Of a DNA stretch of 64,000 bases, positions 1 through 8,082 are shown piece by piece. Under the pieces are notes generated by a model that worked only from the letters and a program-made list of their open reading frames with translations, did no database searches and had not been told where the DNA came from. Source of the DNA: Streptomyces sp. BK239. GTDB taxonomy: Bacteria > Actinomycetota > Actinomycetes > Streptomycetales > Streptomycetaceae. The stretch's first letter is position 1; each line of letters opens with the position of its first letter. The position numbers and the translations under genes were made by a program. The stretch spans positions 806,001 through 870,000 of the forward strand of contig NZ_SHKS01000002.1 of the NCBI RefSeq assembly GCF_004217285.1, read 5' to 3'.

Positions 1-590
1 GGCTGGCGATCGGCACCGCGCAGGGCGTGGTCAAGCGGGTGGTGCCGGACTATCCGTCCAACAAGGAGGAGCTGGAGGTCATCACCCTCAAGGAGGGCGA
101 CCGGATCGTCGGCGCGGTGGAGCTGCGCACGGGCGAGGAGGACCTGGTCTTCATCACGGACGACGCCCAGTTGCTGCGTTACCAGGCCGGGCAGGTCCGT
201 CCGCAGGGCCGCGCGGCGGGCGGCATGGCCGGCATCAAGGTCGCCGAGGGCGCCAAGGTGATCTCGTTCACCGCGGTGGACCCGGCGGTGGACGCGGTGG
301 TCTTCACCGTCGCCGGCTCGCGCGGCACGCTGGACGACTCCGTGCAGACGACCGCCAAGCTCACCCCGTTCGACCAGTACCCGCGCAAGGGCCGCGCCAC
401 CGGCGGTGTGCGCTGCCAGCGGTTCCTCAAGGGCGAGGACTGCCTGTCCCTGGCCTGGGCGGGGCCCGCCCCGGCACGTGCCGCGCAGAAGAACGGCCTG
501 CCGGCCGAACTGCCGGAGATGGACCCCCGCCGCGACGGCTCGGGCGTCTCCCTGGCCAAGACCGTGTCGGTGGTGGCGGGGCCGGTGTAG
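1..590 (+). CDS. parC: DNA topoisomerase IV subunit A, C-terminal part (partial)
   Basis: This is the 3' end of a gene that begins before the window; the reading frame is open from base 3 and gives 195 residues. The residues fit the beta-pinwheel C-terminal domain of GyrA/ParC proteins, with repeated blade-like motifs such as GVVKRV, LLRYQAGQVRPQGRAAGG and RKGRATGGVRCQRF. This domain wraps DNA, while the missing N-terminal part would hold the active-site tyrosine. I choose ParC over GyrA because the ParE-type partner lies about 10 kb downstream in the window. The gene is convergent with the CobW-like gene and a hairpin separates them. Whether it is complete cannot be judged here. Confidence 0.85.
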   Translation, partial: LAIGTAQGVVKRVVPDYPSNKEELEVITLKEGDRIVGAVELRTGEEDLVFITDDAQLLRYQAGQVRPQGRAAGGMAGIKVAEGAKVISFTAVDPAVDAVVFTVAGSRGTLDDSVQTTAKLTPFDQYPRKGRATGGVRCQRFLKGEDCLSLAWAGPAPARAAQKNGLPAELPEMDPRRDGSGVSLAKTVSVVAGPV

Positions 591-616
591 TACCGCGTCC
601 CTTCCCTCGGGCAAGT

Positions 617-641
617 GGCCGGCCCCCACCGGGGGTCGGCC
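617..641. terminator. Hairpin between convergent parC and cobW-like gene
   Basis: An inverted repeat with an 11-bp stem (one G-U pair) and a 3-base loop lies 27 bases after the parC stop and 27 bases before the stop of the opposing gene. There is no clear T run, as is usual in Streptomyces, but the position suits a bidirectional terminator. Confidence 0.6.
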
Positions 642-667
642 GCCTCGGCGGTCGGCGGCCCGCCGTC

Positions 668-1756
668 TCAGGGCTGTGCGAGGCCGGGCTCGAGGCTTTC
701 GACGTCCTCGAACGCCTGCGGCTCGGGATCCCGTACGTAGCGCAGGACGCCCCACATGGCGTGCTCGTCGGGTTGCCGGGCGTCGCTCACGCAGGCCTCC
801 AGTTCGCCCGTGAGGGCGGTGGCGTCGATGCCGGCGCCGATCAGGACGAGCTGGGTGAGGCGTGGCTCGGCGGGTGGCCAGGGCTCGGGGTGGAAGCGCA
901 GGAAGCGGCCCACGGCGTGCACGGCGTAGCGGTTGTGGGGGTCGTGCGGACCGAAGTCGACGTACCCCTTGATCCGGTACAGGCCCTCGGGGCGGCTGTC
1001 CAGGAACGACATCGTCCGGCGCGGGTCCAGGGGCGCTTCGCGGGCGAAGGAGAGGCTGTCGTAGGCGGCGTGCAGATGGTCGGCGTGGCCGGCCTCGTCC
1101 GTGTGGCGATGCAGGTCGTCGAAGGACAACTGCCCGACGCGCTCCTCGCTCGGCCGGCAGTCGAAGAGGAGCTCGGGGTCGATGCGGCCGTAGGTGGCCG
1201 GGACGACGGCGGCCCCGTCGGTGAGGGACCGGACGAGGCCGAGGACCCGGTCGGCGTCGGGCGCCCGGTCCAGCTTGTTCACCACGACCAGGTCGGCGAG
1301 GGCGAGGTGCCGGTCGATCTCCGGGTGCTTGGTGCGGGTCTCGTCGAACTCGGCGGCGTCGACGACCTCCACGAGTCCGCCGTACACGATCGCCGGGTGC
1401 TCGCTGGCCAGCACCATCCGGACGAGTTCCTGGGGCTCGGCGAGACCGCTGGCCTCGATGACGATGACGTCGACGCCGGTGGCGGGCCGGGCGAGCCGCT
1501 CCAGGTAGACGTCGAGTTCGCTCGCGTCGACGGCGCAACACAGGCAGCCGTTGCCGAGGGAGACGGTGGAGTCGCCGAGCGCGCCGGCGACGGCCATGGC
1601 GTCGATCTCGATGGCGCCGAAGTCGTTGACGAGGGCGCCGATCCGGCTGCCTCCGCTGCGGTGCAGCAGGTGGTTCAACAGAGTCGTCTTGCCGGAGCCC
1701 AGGAAGCCGGCGAGAACGACGACCGGGATCTGCTGCGGGGTTCGGCTCTGCGTCAA
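668..1756 (-). CDS. CobW/COG0523-family GTPase (putative metallochaperone)
   Basis: The protein of about 362 residues has a P-loop GFLGSGKTT at residues 17-25, a CLCC metal-binding motif (CxCC) at 71-74, an NKLD base-specificity motif and a C-terminal CobW_C-type domain. Members of this family hydrolyse GTP and are thought to deliver metals such as zinc, cobalt or iron to client proteins. I chose the TTG at 1756 because an AGAGAGG ribosome site lies 7 bases upstream; the frame stays open further upstream to 1816 but without family-like sequence. I saw no Zur-type box in the upstream 110 bases, so zinc control is not supported. The metal and client are unknown. The downstream neighbour of the same strand upstream is the citrate synthase. 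Confidence 0.85.
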   Translation of the reverse strand: MTQSRTPQQIPVVVLAGFLGSGKTTLLNHLLHRSGGSRIGALVNDFGAIEIDAMAVAGALGDSTVSLGNGCLCCAVDASELDVYLERLARPATGVDVIVIEASGLAEPQELVRMVLASEHPAIVYGGLVEVVDAAEFDETRTKHPEIDRHLALADLVVVNKLDRAPDADRVLGLVRSLTDGAAVVPATYGRIDPELLFDCRPSEERVGQLSFDDLHRHTDEAGHADHLHAAYDSLSFAREAPLDPRRTMSFLDSRPEGLYRIKGYVDFGPHDPHNRYAVHAVGRFLRFHPEPWPPAEPRLTQLVLIGAGIDATALTGELEACVSDARQPDEHAMWGVLRYVRDPEPQAFEDVESLEPGLAQP

Positions 1757-1868
1757 CGTGCGACCTCTCTGACACCTGGGGGCATGCCGGGCCAGGATAC
1801 GAGCCGGTGAAGACACCGCGAGACGATCGCCCGTCAGCAGCGTCCGGCCGCTTTCGGAGCGGTCCGGC

Positions 1869-3044
1869 TCACCCCGCGCCGGGAGTCGCCGCCGGCACCT
1901 CCACCGGCGCCGCCGGGCCCACGTACCGCGCGGCCGGGCGGATGATCTTCGAGTCCTGCGCCTGTTCCAGGATGTTCGCGCTCCAGCCCACCGTCCGGCC
2001 CGCCGCGAAGGTCGGAGTGAACATCTCGCGGGGCAGACCGCACAGTTCCATGACGACGCCGGCGTAGTACTCCACGTTGGTGTGCAGTTCCCGGCCCGGC
2101 TTCAGCTCGGCGAGGATCGCCTCGACGCGTCGCTCGACGTCGACGGCGAAGTCGACACGCGGGCCTCCGAAGCTCTGGGCGATCTCCCGGAGCATCCGTG
2201 AGCGCGGGTCCTCGGTGCGGTAGACGGCGTGCCCGAAGCCCATGATCCGCTCACCTGCGAGGACGCGGTCCCGGATCCAGGAGTCGACGCGGTCGGGCGT
2301 GCCGATCGCGTCCAGGGTGTCCAGGGCGCGGCTGGGCGCGCCGCCGTGCAGCGGCCCCGAGAGGGCGCCCACGGCTCCGACGAGACAGGCGGCGACGTCC
2401 GCGCCGGTCGAGGCGATGACCCTGGCGGTGAACGTCGACGCGTTGAAGCCGTGGTCGATGGTCGATATCAGGTACTGCTCGACGGCCCTCGCCTGCTCCG
2501 GCTCCGGCTCCGCCCCCGTGAGCATGTGGAGGTAGCCGGCCGCGTACGGCAGGTCCTCGCGCGGCTGCACGGGCTCAAGCCCCTTCCCCAGCCGGTACAG
2601 GGCGGTGAGCAGCGTCGGCACGGCCGCGGCCGCCACGACGGTGTCCTCGCGGCGCTGGTCCGCGTCGATGTCGTACACCGGGCGGAAGCCGCGTGCCGCT
2701 CCGAGGAGGGAGAGCGCCGTGCGCATCCCGGCGAGGGGGTTGCCGTTCGCGGCGGCGGCGATGGCCGGCAGCGCCCGCGTCACCTCGTCGGGCAGGCGGC
2801 GAAGGGCCGCGATCTCGGCGGCGAAGGCGTCGCCGCGCGGCCCGTCGGGCAATTCGCCGTGGACGAGGAGGTGCCAGACGTCCTCGAAACGGCGGGTGCG
2901 CGCGAGTTCCACGGCCGAGTACTGCCGGTAGTGGTAGAAGCCCTCGCGGCCTCGGACGTCGCCGACCTCCGTGTCGGCGACGACGACTCCGGCGAGTCCT
3001 CGCGGTACCTCGACGGGTGTGGCTGCGGACCTGTTGACGGACAT
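1869..3044 (-). CDS. Citrate synthase (stand-alone)
   Basis: The 391-residue protein is a full-length bacterial citrate synthase, which condenses oxaloacetate with acetyl-CoA, or a close 2-methylcitrate-type relative. The substrate-binding and catalytic histidines are visible in GPLHGGA (H233) and GFGHAVY (H272). The usual catalytic aspartate in the NVDFYSG-type motif is replaced by glutamate in NVEYYAG (E325). The ATG at 3044 is preceded by GGGAGG and begins with the sequence MSVNRSAATP; an upstream in-frame extension to 3143 would run through the palindromic promoter region and is unlikely. The gene is divergent from the HTH-citrate synthase fusion. Whether it is the main Krebs-cycle enzyme cannot be told, as Streptomyces usually carries several citrate synthases. 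Confidence 0.9.
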   Translation of the reverse strand: MSVNRSAATPVEVPRGLAGVVVADTEVGDVRGREGFYHYRQYSAVELARTRRFEDVWHLLVHGELPDGPRGDAFAAEIAALRRLPDEVTRALPAIAAAANGNPLAGMRTALSLLGAARGFRPVYDIDADQRREDTVVAAAAVPTLLTALYRLGKGLEPVQPREDLPYAAGYLHMLTGAEPEPEQARAVEQYLISTIDHGFNASTFTARVIASTGADVAACLVGAVGALSGPLHGGAPSRALDTLDAIGTPDRVDSWIRDRVLAGERIMGFGHAVYRTEDPRSRMLREIAQSFGGPRVDFAVDVERRVEAILAELKPGRELHTNVEYYAGVVMELCGLPREMFTPTFAAGRTVGWSANILEQAQDSKIIRPAARYVGPAAPVEVPAATPGAG

Positions 3045-3078
3045 GTTTTCCTCCCTGAACTTGATTCGACTGTCCATG

Positions 3079-3118
3079 ATTGACTCAACAGTGTCAATAT
3101 TGATTGAATCAATATAAC
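3079..3118. promoter_or_regulatory. Divergent promoter region with perfect 19-bp palindrome
   Basis: The sequence ATATTGATTGAATCAATAT at 3097-3115 is a perfect 9+1+9 inverted repeat, and is very AT-rich for this genome. A second, smaller palindrome TTGACTCAA lies at 3080-3088, and a further inverted pair ATTGAC/GTCAAT spans 3079-3098. On the minus strand a TTGACA-like -35 element (3092-3097) touches the large palindrome. On the plus strand TATAAC (3113-3118) could be a -10 element. The region lies between a citrate synthase and a divergent HTH-citrate synthase fusion, so I infer an operator for the fusion protein. Confidence 0.6.
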
Positions 3119-3141
3119 GACCTCCTGGATACGGTGATCCC

Positions 3142-4410
3142 ATGCGCGATCAAGAACACGGCCGGACCGGCGGTCCCGGCCGCCCCGAGCGGCGGCTGAG
3201 CACGAAGGAGGCCGCCGAACTGCTCGGCGTGAAACCCGAGACCGTGTACGCCTACGTCAGCCGCGGCCAGCTCAGCAGCCGGCGAGCGGCAGGCGGCCGG
3301 GGCAGCACCTTCGACGCCGACGAGGTCGAGGCGCTCGCCCGGCGCAACCGGCGGGACAGCGGTACGGGCCAGACGCCCGGCGCCGAACTGTCCGTGCGCA
3401 CCCGCCTCACCCTCATCGAGGACGACCGCTACTACTTCCGCGGCGTCGACGCCGCCGAGCTCGCCGTCCGGCACTCCTACGAGGAGGTCGCCGAGTGGCT
3501 GTGGACCGGGCGGATGCACCGCGGGGCCACCTTCACCGCGCCGCCCGCCTCCATCGACGCCGCCCACCGCGCGGCCAACGCGCTGCCCGCCCACACCGGC
3601 CCCACCGACCGGCTGCGCGTCGCCGCGGTCGCCGCCGCCGTCGCCGACCCCCTGCGCTTCGACCTGTCCGAGGACGCGGTCCTGGGCACCGCGCGCACCC
3701 TCATCCCCACCCTGGTCGCCGCCCTGCCGCCAAAGAACCCCGCCCATCAGGACGGCCGGTCCATCGCGCACCGCCTGTGGGGCCGGCTGAGCCGCCTGCC
3801 CGCCACCGAGGCCTCGCTGCACGCTCTGGACACGGCCCTCGGCCTCCTCGTCGACCACGACCTGGCCGCCTCGACGCTCGCCGTGCGCGTCGCCGCGAGC
3901 GCCCGCGCGCACGCGTACGCGGCCATCTCGGCGGGTCTGGGCGTGATCGAGGGGCCGCTGCACGGCGCGGCCAGCGGGCTCGCCCACCGGTTGCTGCGGG
4001 AGGTGCTCGACCAGGGCTCGGCGGCGCCCGTGATCGCCGAGGAGCTGCGGGCCGGCCGCCGCATCCCGGGGCTCGGACACCGGCTCTACCCGGGCGAGGA
4101 CCCACGCGCGCGCGTGCTGTTCGCCCTCCTGGAGGAGATCCCCGAGGCGGCGCCCGCACTGGCCGCGGCCCGGGACGTCGTGATCACGACCGCGCGGCAC
4201 ACCTCGTTGCACGCCAACGTCGACCTCGCGCTCGCCGTGCTCACCGTCTCCTGCGGCATGGCGGCCTCGGCCGGCGAGGCCGTCTTCGCCGTCGCCAGAA
4301 CGGCGGGCTGGATCGCCCACGCTCTGGAGGAGTACGGCGAGCAGCCCCTGCGGATGCGCCCGAGCGGCCACTACGTCGGGCCGAAACCGACCCGTGCGCT
4401 GCCGGAATGA
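3142..4410 (+). CDS. Helix-turn-helix/citrate synthase fusion protein
   Basis: The 422-residue protein begins with a MerR/excisionase-like helix-turn-helix (about residues 17-70, with STKEAAELLGVKPETVYAYV). It continues as a citrate synthase domain from about residue 80 to the end. All three catalytic-type residues are present: H274 in GPLHGAA, H313 in GLGHRLY and D361 in NVDLALA. Known families include such fusions in actinobacteria, but I know of no defined function. The gene diverges from a normal citrate synthase across a short region containing a perfect palindrome. I infer that it binds this DNA and senses citrate, oxaloacetate or an acyl-CoA, although it could also be an active enzyme. 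The start at 3142 has only a weak ribosome site. Confidence 0.85.
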   Translation: MRDQEHGRTGGPGRPERRLSTKEAAELLGVKPETVYAYVSRGQLSSRRAAGGRGSTFDADEVEALARRNRRDSGTGQTPGAELSVRTRLTLIEDDRYYFRGVDAAELAVRHSYEEVAEWLWTGRMHRGATFTAPPASIDAAHRAANALPAHTGPTDRLRVAAVAAAVADPLRFDLSEDAVLGTARTLIPTLVAALPPKNPAHQDGRSIAHRLWGRLSRLPATEASLHALDTALGLLVDHDLAASTLAVRVAASARAHAYAAISAGLGVIEGPLHGAASGLAHRLLREVLDQGSAAPVIAEELRAGRRIPGLGHRLYPGEDPRARVLFALLEEIPEAAPALAAARDVVITTARHTSLHANVDLALAVLTVSCGMAASAGEAVFAVARTAGWIAHALEEYGEQPLRMRPSGHYVGPKPTRALPE

Positions 4411-4571
4411 CACTCGGGGCGTCACCGGTGGGTCCGGCGAGGAGCACCGGGCAGGCGAGTGCGACACCGGCTGACCTGGGGTCATGTGCAGGCCGCCGGG
4501 GCGGTGCGGGGCACGCGTACGTGCCGCCGCGCCAGGACACTCGGCGGACCGGGAAGTCGCTCCGGGCGAAG

Positions 4572-4590
4572 TCAGGTTAGGCTCACCTCT
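4572..4590. promoter_or_regulatory. Iron box (DmdR/IdeR-type operator)
   Basis: The 19 bases TCAGGTTAGGCTCACCTCT match the DmdR/IdeR consensus TTAGGTTAGGCTAACCTAA at 15 of 19 positions. They end directly before the GTG start of the sucrase/ferredoxin-like gene. DmdR proteins bind such boxes with ferrous iron and repress transcription when iron is sufficient, so the downstream gene is probably induced by iron limitation. Confidence 0.75.
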
Positions 4591-5535
4591 GTGAGTACGT
4601 GCACGTCTGTCGCGCGGGACCTCGACGAGCCCATGTCCGGGACCGCGCCCACGGCGAGGACCTGGCTCCTGGTGGAACAGCCCGGCCCCTGGGGCGCCAA
4701 GGCGCTCGTGTCGAGCCACCTCGACCCCGTGCTGGGCCGCGCCCTGGAGGCCGCGGCGAAGGACACGGGCGTACGCGTCGTGCTCATCCGGCGTCCCGGG
4801 CCGCACGCCGACTTCCGCACACCGCGGCTGCGCCGCGTGTACGCCGCCCACACGGTCCCCGGACGGGTGTGGATCCGCAGCGCCACGACCAGCGACCCGA
4901 GCCGGCTGCTGGACCTCGACTTCGCCGCCCTCGGCCGGGGCGAGGCCCGCTCCTTCGACGCGGCGCTGGACGGCCGTCCGCACACCGGCGGTCCGCTGGC
5001 CCTCGTCTGCACCAACGGCAAGCGCGACCGCTGCTGCGCACTGCTGGGCCGTCCGCTCGCCGCCGAACTCGCCGCCTCGGACGTGGACGGCGTCTGGGAG
5101 GTGACCCACCTGGGCGGGCACCGCTTCTCCCCCACGGCGCTCGTGCTCCCGTACGGCTACGCGTACGGCCGTGCCGAGGCGCACGCCCTCAAGGAGGTCC
5201 TGTACCGGGCGCAGGAGGGGCGGATCGTCGTGGAGGGAAGCCGCGGCTGCTCGGCCTGGGAGCGGCCCGGCCAGGCGGCGGAACTCGCCGTGCGCGCGGC
5301 GGCCGGCGAGTACGCGGCGCAGGCGCTCACCGTCGTCGCCACCCAGGGCGGGGCGCCGCGCTGGGAGGTGACGGTCGCGCACGCCGACGGGCGGCACTGG
5401 CGGGTCGTCGTGGCGCAGGGCGCGTCGCTGCCGCCGCGTCCGGAGAGCTGCGGGGCGTCCGTGCTGGGCTCCCCGGCGCGGATGGACGTGGAGTCGGTGC
5501 GCGAGCTGACGCCCGCCGGGGCGCTGGCGGGCTGA
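4591..5535 (+). CDS. Sucrase/ferredoxin-like family Fe-S protein, iron regulated
   Basis: The protein (314 residues from the GTG at 4591) carries the family signature CTNGKRDRCC (C140, C148, C149) and HLGGHRF (H173-x3-H177). Cysteines plus an HX3H motif resemble the [2Fe-2S] site described for the yeast Apd1 type of thioredoxin-like ferredoxin, so I infer a 2Fe-2S redox protein of the cytoplasm. The iron box just upstream indicates expression under iron starvation, which would fit a role in releasing iron from siderophores, but this is inference. The start is ambiguous: GTG 4591 abuts the iron box and would imply a nearly leaderless message, while ATG 4633 would shorten the protein by 14 residues. 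Confidence 0.8.
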   Translation: MSTCTSVARDLDEPMSGTAPTARTWLLVEQPGPWGAKALVSSHLDPVLGRALEAAAKDTGVRVVLIRRPGPHADFRTPRLRRVYAAHTVPGRVWIRSATTSDPSRLLDLDFAALGRGEARSFDAALDGRPHTGGPLALVCTNGKRDRCCALLGRPLAAELAASDVDGVWEVTHLGGHRFSPTALVLPYGYAYGRAEAHALKEVLYRAQEGRIVVEGSRGCSAWERPGQAAELAVRAAAGEYAAQALTVVATQGGAPRWEVTVAHADGRHWRVVVAQGASLPPRPESCGASVLGSPARMDVESVRELTPAGALAG

Positions 5536-5686
5536 CGCCGCCCCGCGTGTCCCCGGGCCCACCAGACGCCTTCACAGGGCCGCTCGGGAGTCGCCGCGGC
5601 GGCCGCTCGGCAGCCGCCCGGCGGAGACCCTCGCGAGATCCCCGCCACACACCCCTACGGCTGGACCGGCACGTCCACGTACCGTC

Positions 5687-7378
5687 ATGGGTATGAGCCC
5701 CGCTCCCCCCGTTCGACGCCTGCGCCTCGGCATGCCCCGCCGCATGGTCTCGCAGGTGCTGCTCATGCAGCTCGCGATCGCCGCGGGCGTCGTGGTGCTC
5801 GCCACCGGGCTGTTCCTCGCCCCGCTCAGCGACCAGCTGGACGACCAGGCGATGCGCCGCGCGCTCGCCATCGCCCAGACCACCGCGGCGGTGCCCCAGC
5901 TCGCCGACGACCTCCGCGACACCCCGCCCACGGTCCACGGGCCGGTGCAGCGGGAGGCCGAGCGCATCCGCGAGGCCAGCGGGGCCGAGTACGTCGTGAT
6001 CATGGATCTTCACGGCACGCGCTGGTCGCACCCCGACCCCGCGCAGGTCGGCGGCCATGTCTCGACGGACCCCAGCGAGGCCCTCGCCGGCCGGGAGGTC
6101 ATGGGGATCGACAGCGGCACCCTGGGCCGCTCGGCACGCGGCAAGGTGCCCCTGAGGGACAGTGACGGCAGGATCGTCGGGGCGGTCTCGGTCGGCATCG
6201 AGTACGACAGCGTGCGCGCGCGGCTGATCCACGCCATACCCGGACTCTTCGCCTACGCCGGGGGCGCCCTTGCCGTGGGCGCCCTGGCCGCCTGGCTGAT
6301 CTCCCGGCGGGTCCACCGGCAGACCCGTGACCTGGCCTTCTCCGACATCTCGGCGCTGCTCTCCGAACGCGAGGCGATGCTGCACGGCATCCGGGAGGGC
6401 GTCGTCGCCCTCGACCGCGCGGGCCGCGTCCGCCTCCTGAACGACGAGGCGCAGCGGCTCCTCGGCATCGGCGAGGAACGGGCGGTCGGCCGCACGCCCG
6501 ACGAGGCGCTCGGCGAGGGCCGCACCGCCGACGTCCTGGCCGGCCGGGTGACGGGCACCGACCTGATCACCGTGCGCGGGCAGCGCGTCCTGATCGCCAA
6601 CCGCATGCCCACCGACGACGGCGGCGCGGTGGCCACCCTGCGCGACCGCACCGAGCTGGAGCAGCTCGGCCGTGAGCTGGACTCGACGCGCGGCCTGATC
6701 GACGCGCTGCGCGCCCAGGACCACGAGCACGCCAACCGGATGCACACCCTGCTCGGACTGCTCGAACTGGAGCGGTACGACGACGCGGTGGAGTTCGTCG
6801 GCGAGGTGGTCGGCGACCACCGGGCGACCGCGGAGCAGGTCACCGAGAAGATCGAGGACCCGCTGCTCGCCGCCCTCCTCGTCGGCAAGGCGACCGTCGC
6901 CGCCGAACGCGGGGTGGCGCTACGGGTGTCGGACCGCACGCGGCTCCCGGACCGGCTGGTGGATCCGCGCGGGCTGGTCACCGTCGTCGGCAACCTGGTG
7001 GACAACGCGCTCGACGCCGTCGCCGGGACCGCGCACGCACGCGTGGAGGTCGAACTCCGCGCCGAGGGACGCACCGCCGTCCTCAGGGTGCGCGACACAG
7101 GGCCCGGAATCCCGGTGGAGCACCGCGAGTCGGTGTTCACCGAGGGCTGGTCCACGAAGAAGCCGCCCGCGCACGGCAAGCGCGGCATCGGCCTCTCCCT
7201 GGTGCGCAGGCTCGCCGAACGGCAGGGCGGCAGGGCCTGCGTCGACGAGGCGCTCGGCGGAGGCGCCGAGTTCACCGTGGTCCTTCCCGAGGCACTGGCC
7301 GATCCCGCCCCCGAACCGGCCCTCGAACCCGCCCTGGCCGCATCCGCGAAGGGCACAGCCGAAGAGGAGTCGCGATGA
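5687..7378 (+). CDS. CitA/DcuS-type sensor histidine kinase
   Basis: The 563-residue membrane kinase has a first transmembrane helix at about residues 20-43 and an extracytoplasmic PDC-type sensing region to about 180. A second helix at about 185-207, a PAS domain (about 220-330) and a Spo0B-type dimerisation/phosphoacceptor region with HEH (H346) follow. The C-terminal ATPase domain has GNLVDNALDAV and GRGIGLSLVRR-type motifs. This architecture is that of sensors for citrate, C4-dicarboxylates or related acids. The stop overlaps the response regulator start by 4 bases (ATGA). Two ATGs, 5687 and 5693, are possible starts. The neighbouring symporter genes and citrate synthases suggest a carboxylate signal. 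Confidence 0.9.
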   Translation: MGMSPAPPVRRLRLGMPRRMVSQVLLMQLAIAAGVVVLATGLFLAPLSDQLDDQAMRRALAIAQTTAAVPQLADDLRDTPPTVHGPVQREAERIREASGAEYVVIMDLHGTRWSHPDPAQVGGHVSTDPSEALAGREVMGIDSGTLGRSARGKVPLRDSDGRIVGAVSVGIEYDSVRARLIHAIPGLFAYAGGALAVGALAAWLISRRVHRQTRDLAFSDISALLSEREAMLHGIREGVVALDRAGRVRLLNDEAQRLLGIGEERAVGRTPDEALGEGRTADVLAGRVTGTDLITVRGQRVLIANRMPTDDGGAVATLRDRTELEQLGRELDSTRGLIDALRAQDHEHANRMHTLLGLLELERYDDAVEFVGEVVGDHRATAEQVTEKIEDPLLAALLVGKATVAAERGVALRVSDRTRLPDRLVDPRGLVTVVGNLVDNALDAVAGTAHARVEVELRAEGRTAVLRVRDTGPGIPVEHRESVFTEGWSTKKPPAHGKRGIGLSLVRRLAERQGGRACVDEALGGGAEFTVVLPEALADPAPEPALEPALAASAKGTAEEESR

Positions 7379-8055
7379 TCGAGGTCCTGGTCGTGGACGA
7401 CGACACCAGGGTCGCCCAGGTCAACGCCGCGTATGTCGAGAAGGTGCCGGGCTTCCACGTCGCGGGCGAGGCGCACAGCGCCGCTGAGGCGCTGCGTCAA
7501 CTGGAGTCGCTGCCACGGCTGGACCTGGTCCTGCTGGACCACTACCTGCCCGACGAGACGGGCCTGGACGTCGTCCAGGAGATGCGCCGGCGCGGCCACC
7601 AAGCGGACGTGATCATGGTGACGGCGGCGCGGGACGTCACGACGGTGCAGTCGGCGATGCGCCACGGCGCGCTCCAGTACCTGGTCAAGCCGTTCAACTT
7701 CGCCGGTCTGCGAGCCAAGCTGGAGGCGTACGCCGAGCTGCGCCGCACGCTCGACGGCGGCGGTGAGGCCGAACAGGCGGACGTGGACCGCATCTTCGGC
7801 GCGCTGTCCGCCCCTTCGGAGCCGGGACTGCCCAAGGGGCACTCCCCCACCACGGCCGAACTCGTGCGCCAGTCCCTGATGAGCGCCCAAGGGCCTCTGT
7901 CGGCCCAGGAGATCGCCGACCGCACCGGGGTGAGCCGCCAGACCGCCCAGCGCTATCTGAAGCTCCTGGAGCGCACCGGGAGAGCCCGGCTGACCCTCAA
8001 GTACGGCGACGCGGGCCGCCCGGAACACCGTTACGTGTGGGTGACCCGCGCCTGA
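7375..8055 (+). CDS. CitB/DcuR-type response regulator
   Basis: The 226-residue protein has an N-terminal receiver domain with the phosphoacceptor D55 in LLDHYLP and a conserved KPF motif. The C-terminal HTH domain (about 160-215, SAQEIADRTGVSRQTAQRYLKLL) is typical of CitB/DcuR regulators. It overlaps the kinase gene by 4 bases, so the two are translationally coupled. It is convergent with the symporter gene, whose stop lies 27 bases away. I infer control of the adjacent symporter operon, by analogy with other CitAB/DcuSR systems. Confidence 0.9.
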   Translation: MIEVLVVDDDTRVAQVNAAYVEKVPGFHVAGEAHSAAEALRQLESLPRLDLVLLDHYLPDETGLDVVQEMRRRGHQADVIMVTAARDVTTVQSAMRHGALQYLVKPFNFAGLRAKLEAYAELRRTLDGGGEAEQADVDRIFGALSAPSEPGLPKGHSPTTAELVRQSLMSAQGPLSAQEIADRTGVSRQTAQRYLKLLERTGRARLTLKYGDAGRPEHRYVWVTRA

Positions 8056-8082
8056 GGACAACAGAAGCCGGGGGTGATGGAG

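Noticed and set aside
1757..1868. Search for a Zur box upstream of the CobW-like gene.
   Set aside because: No TGAAAATGATTTTCA-like sequence is present, so zinc control is not supported.
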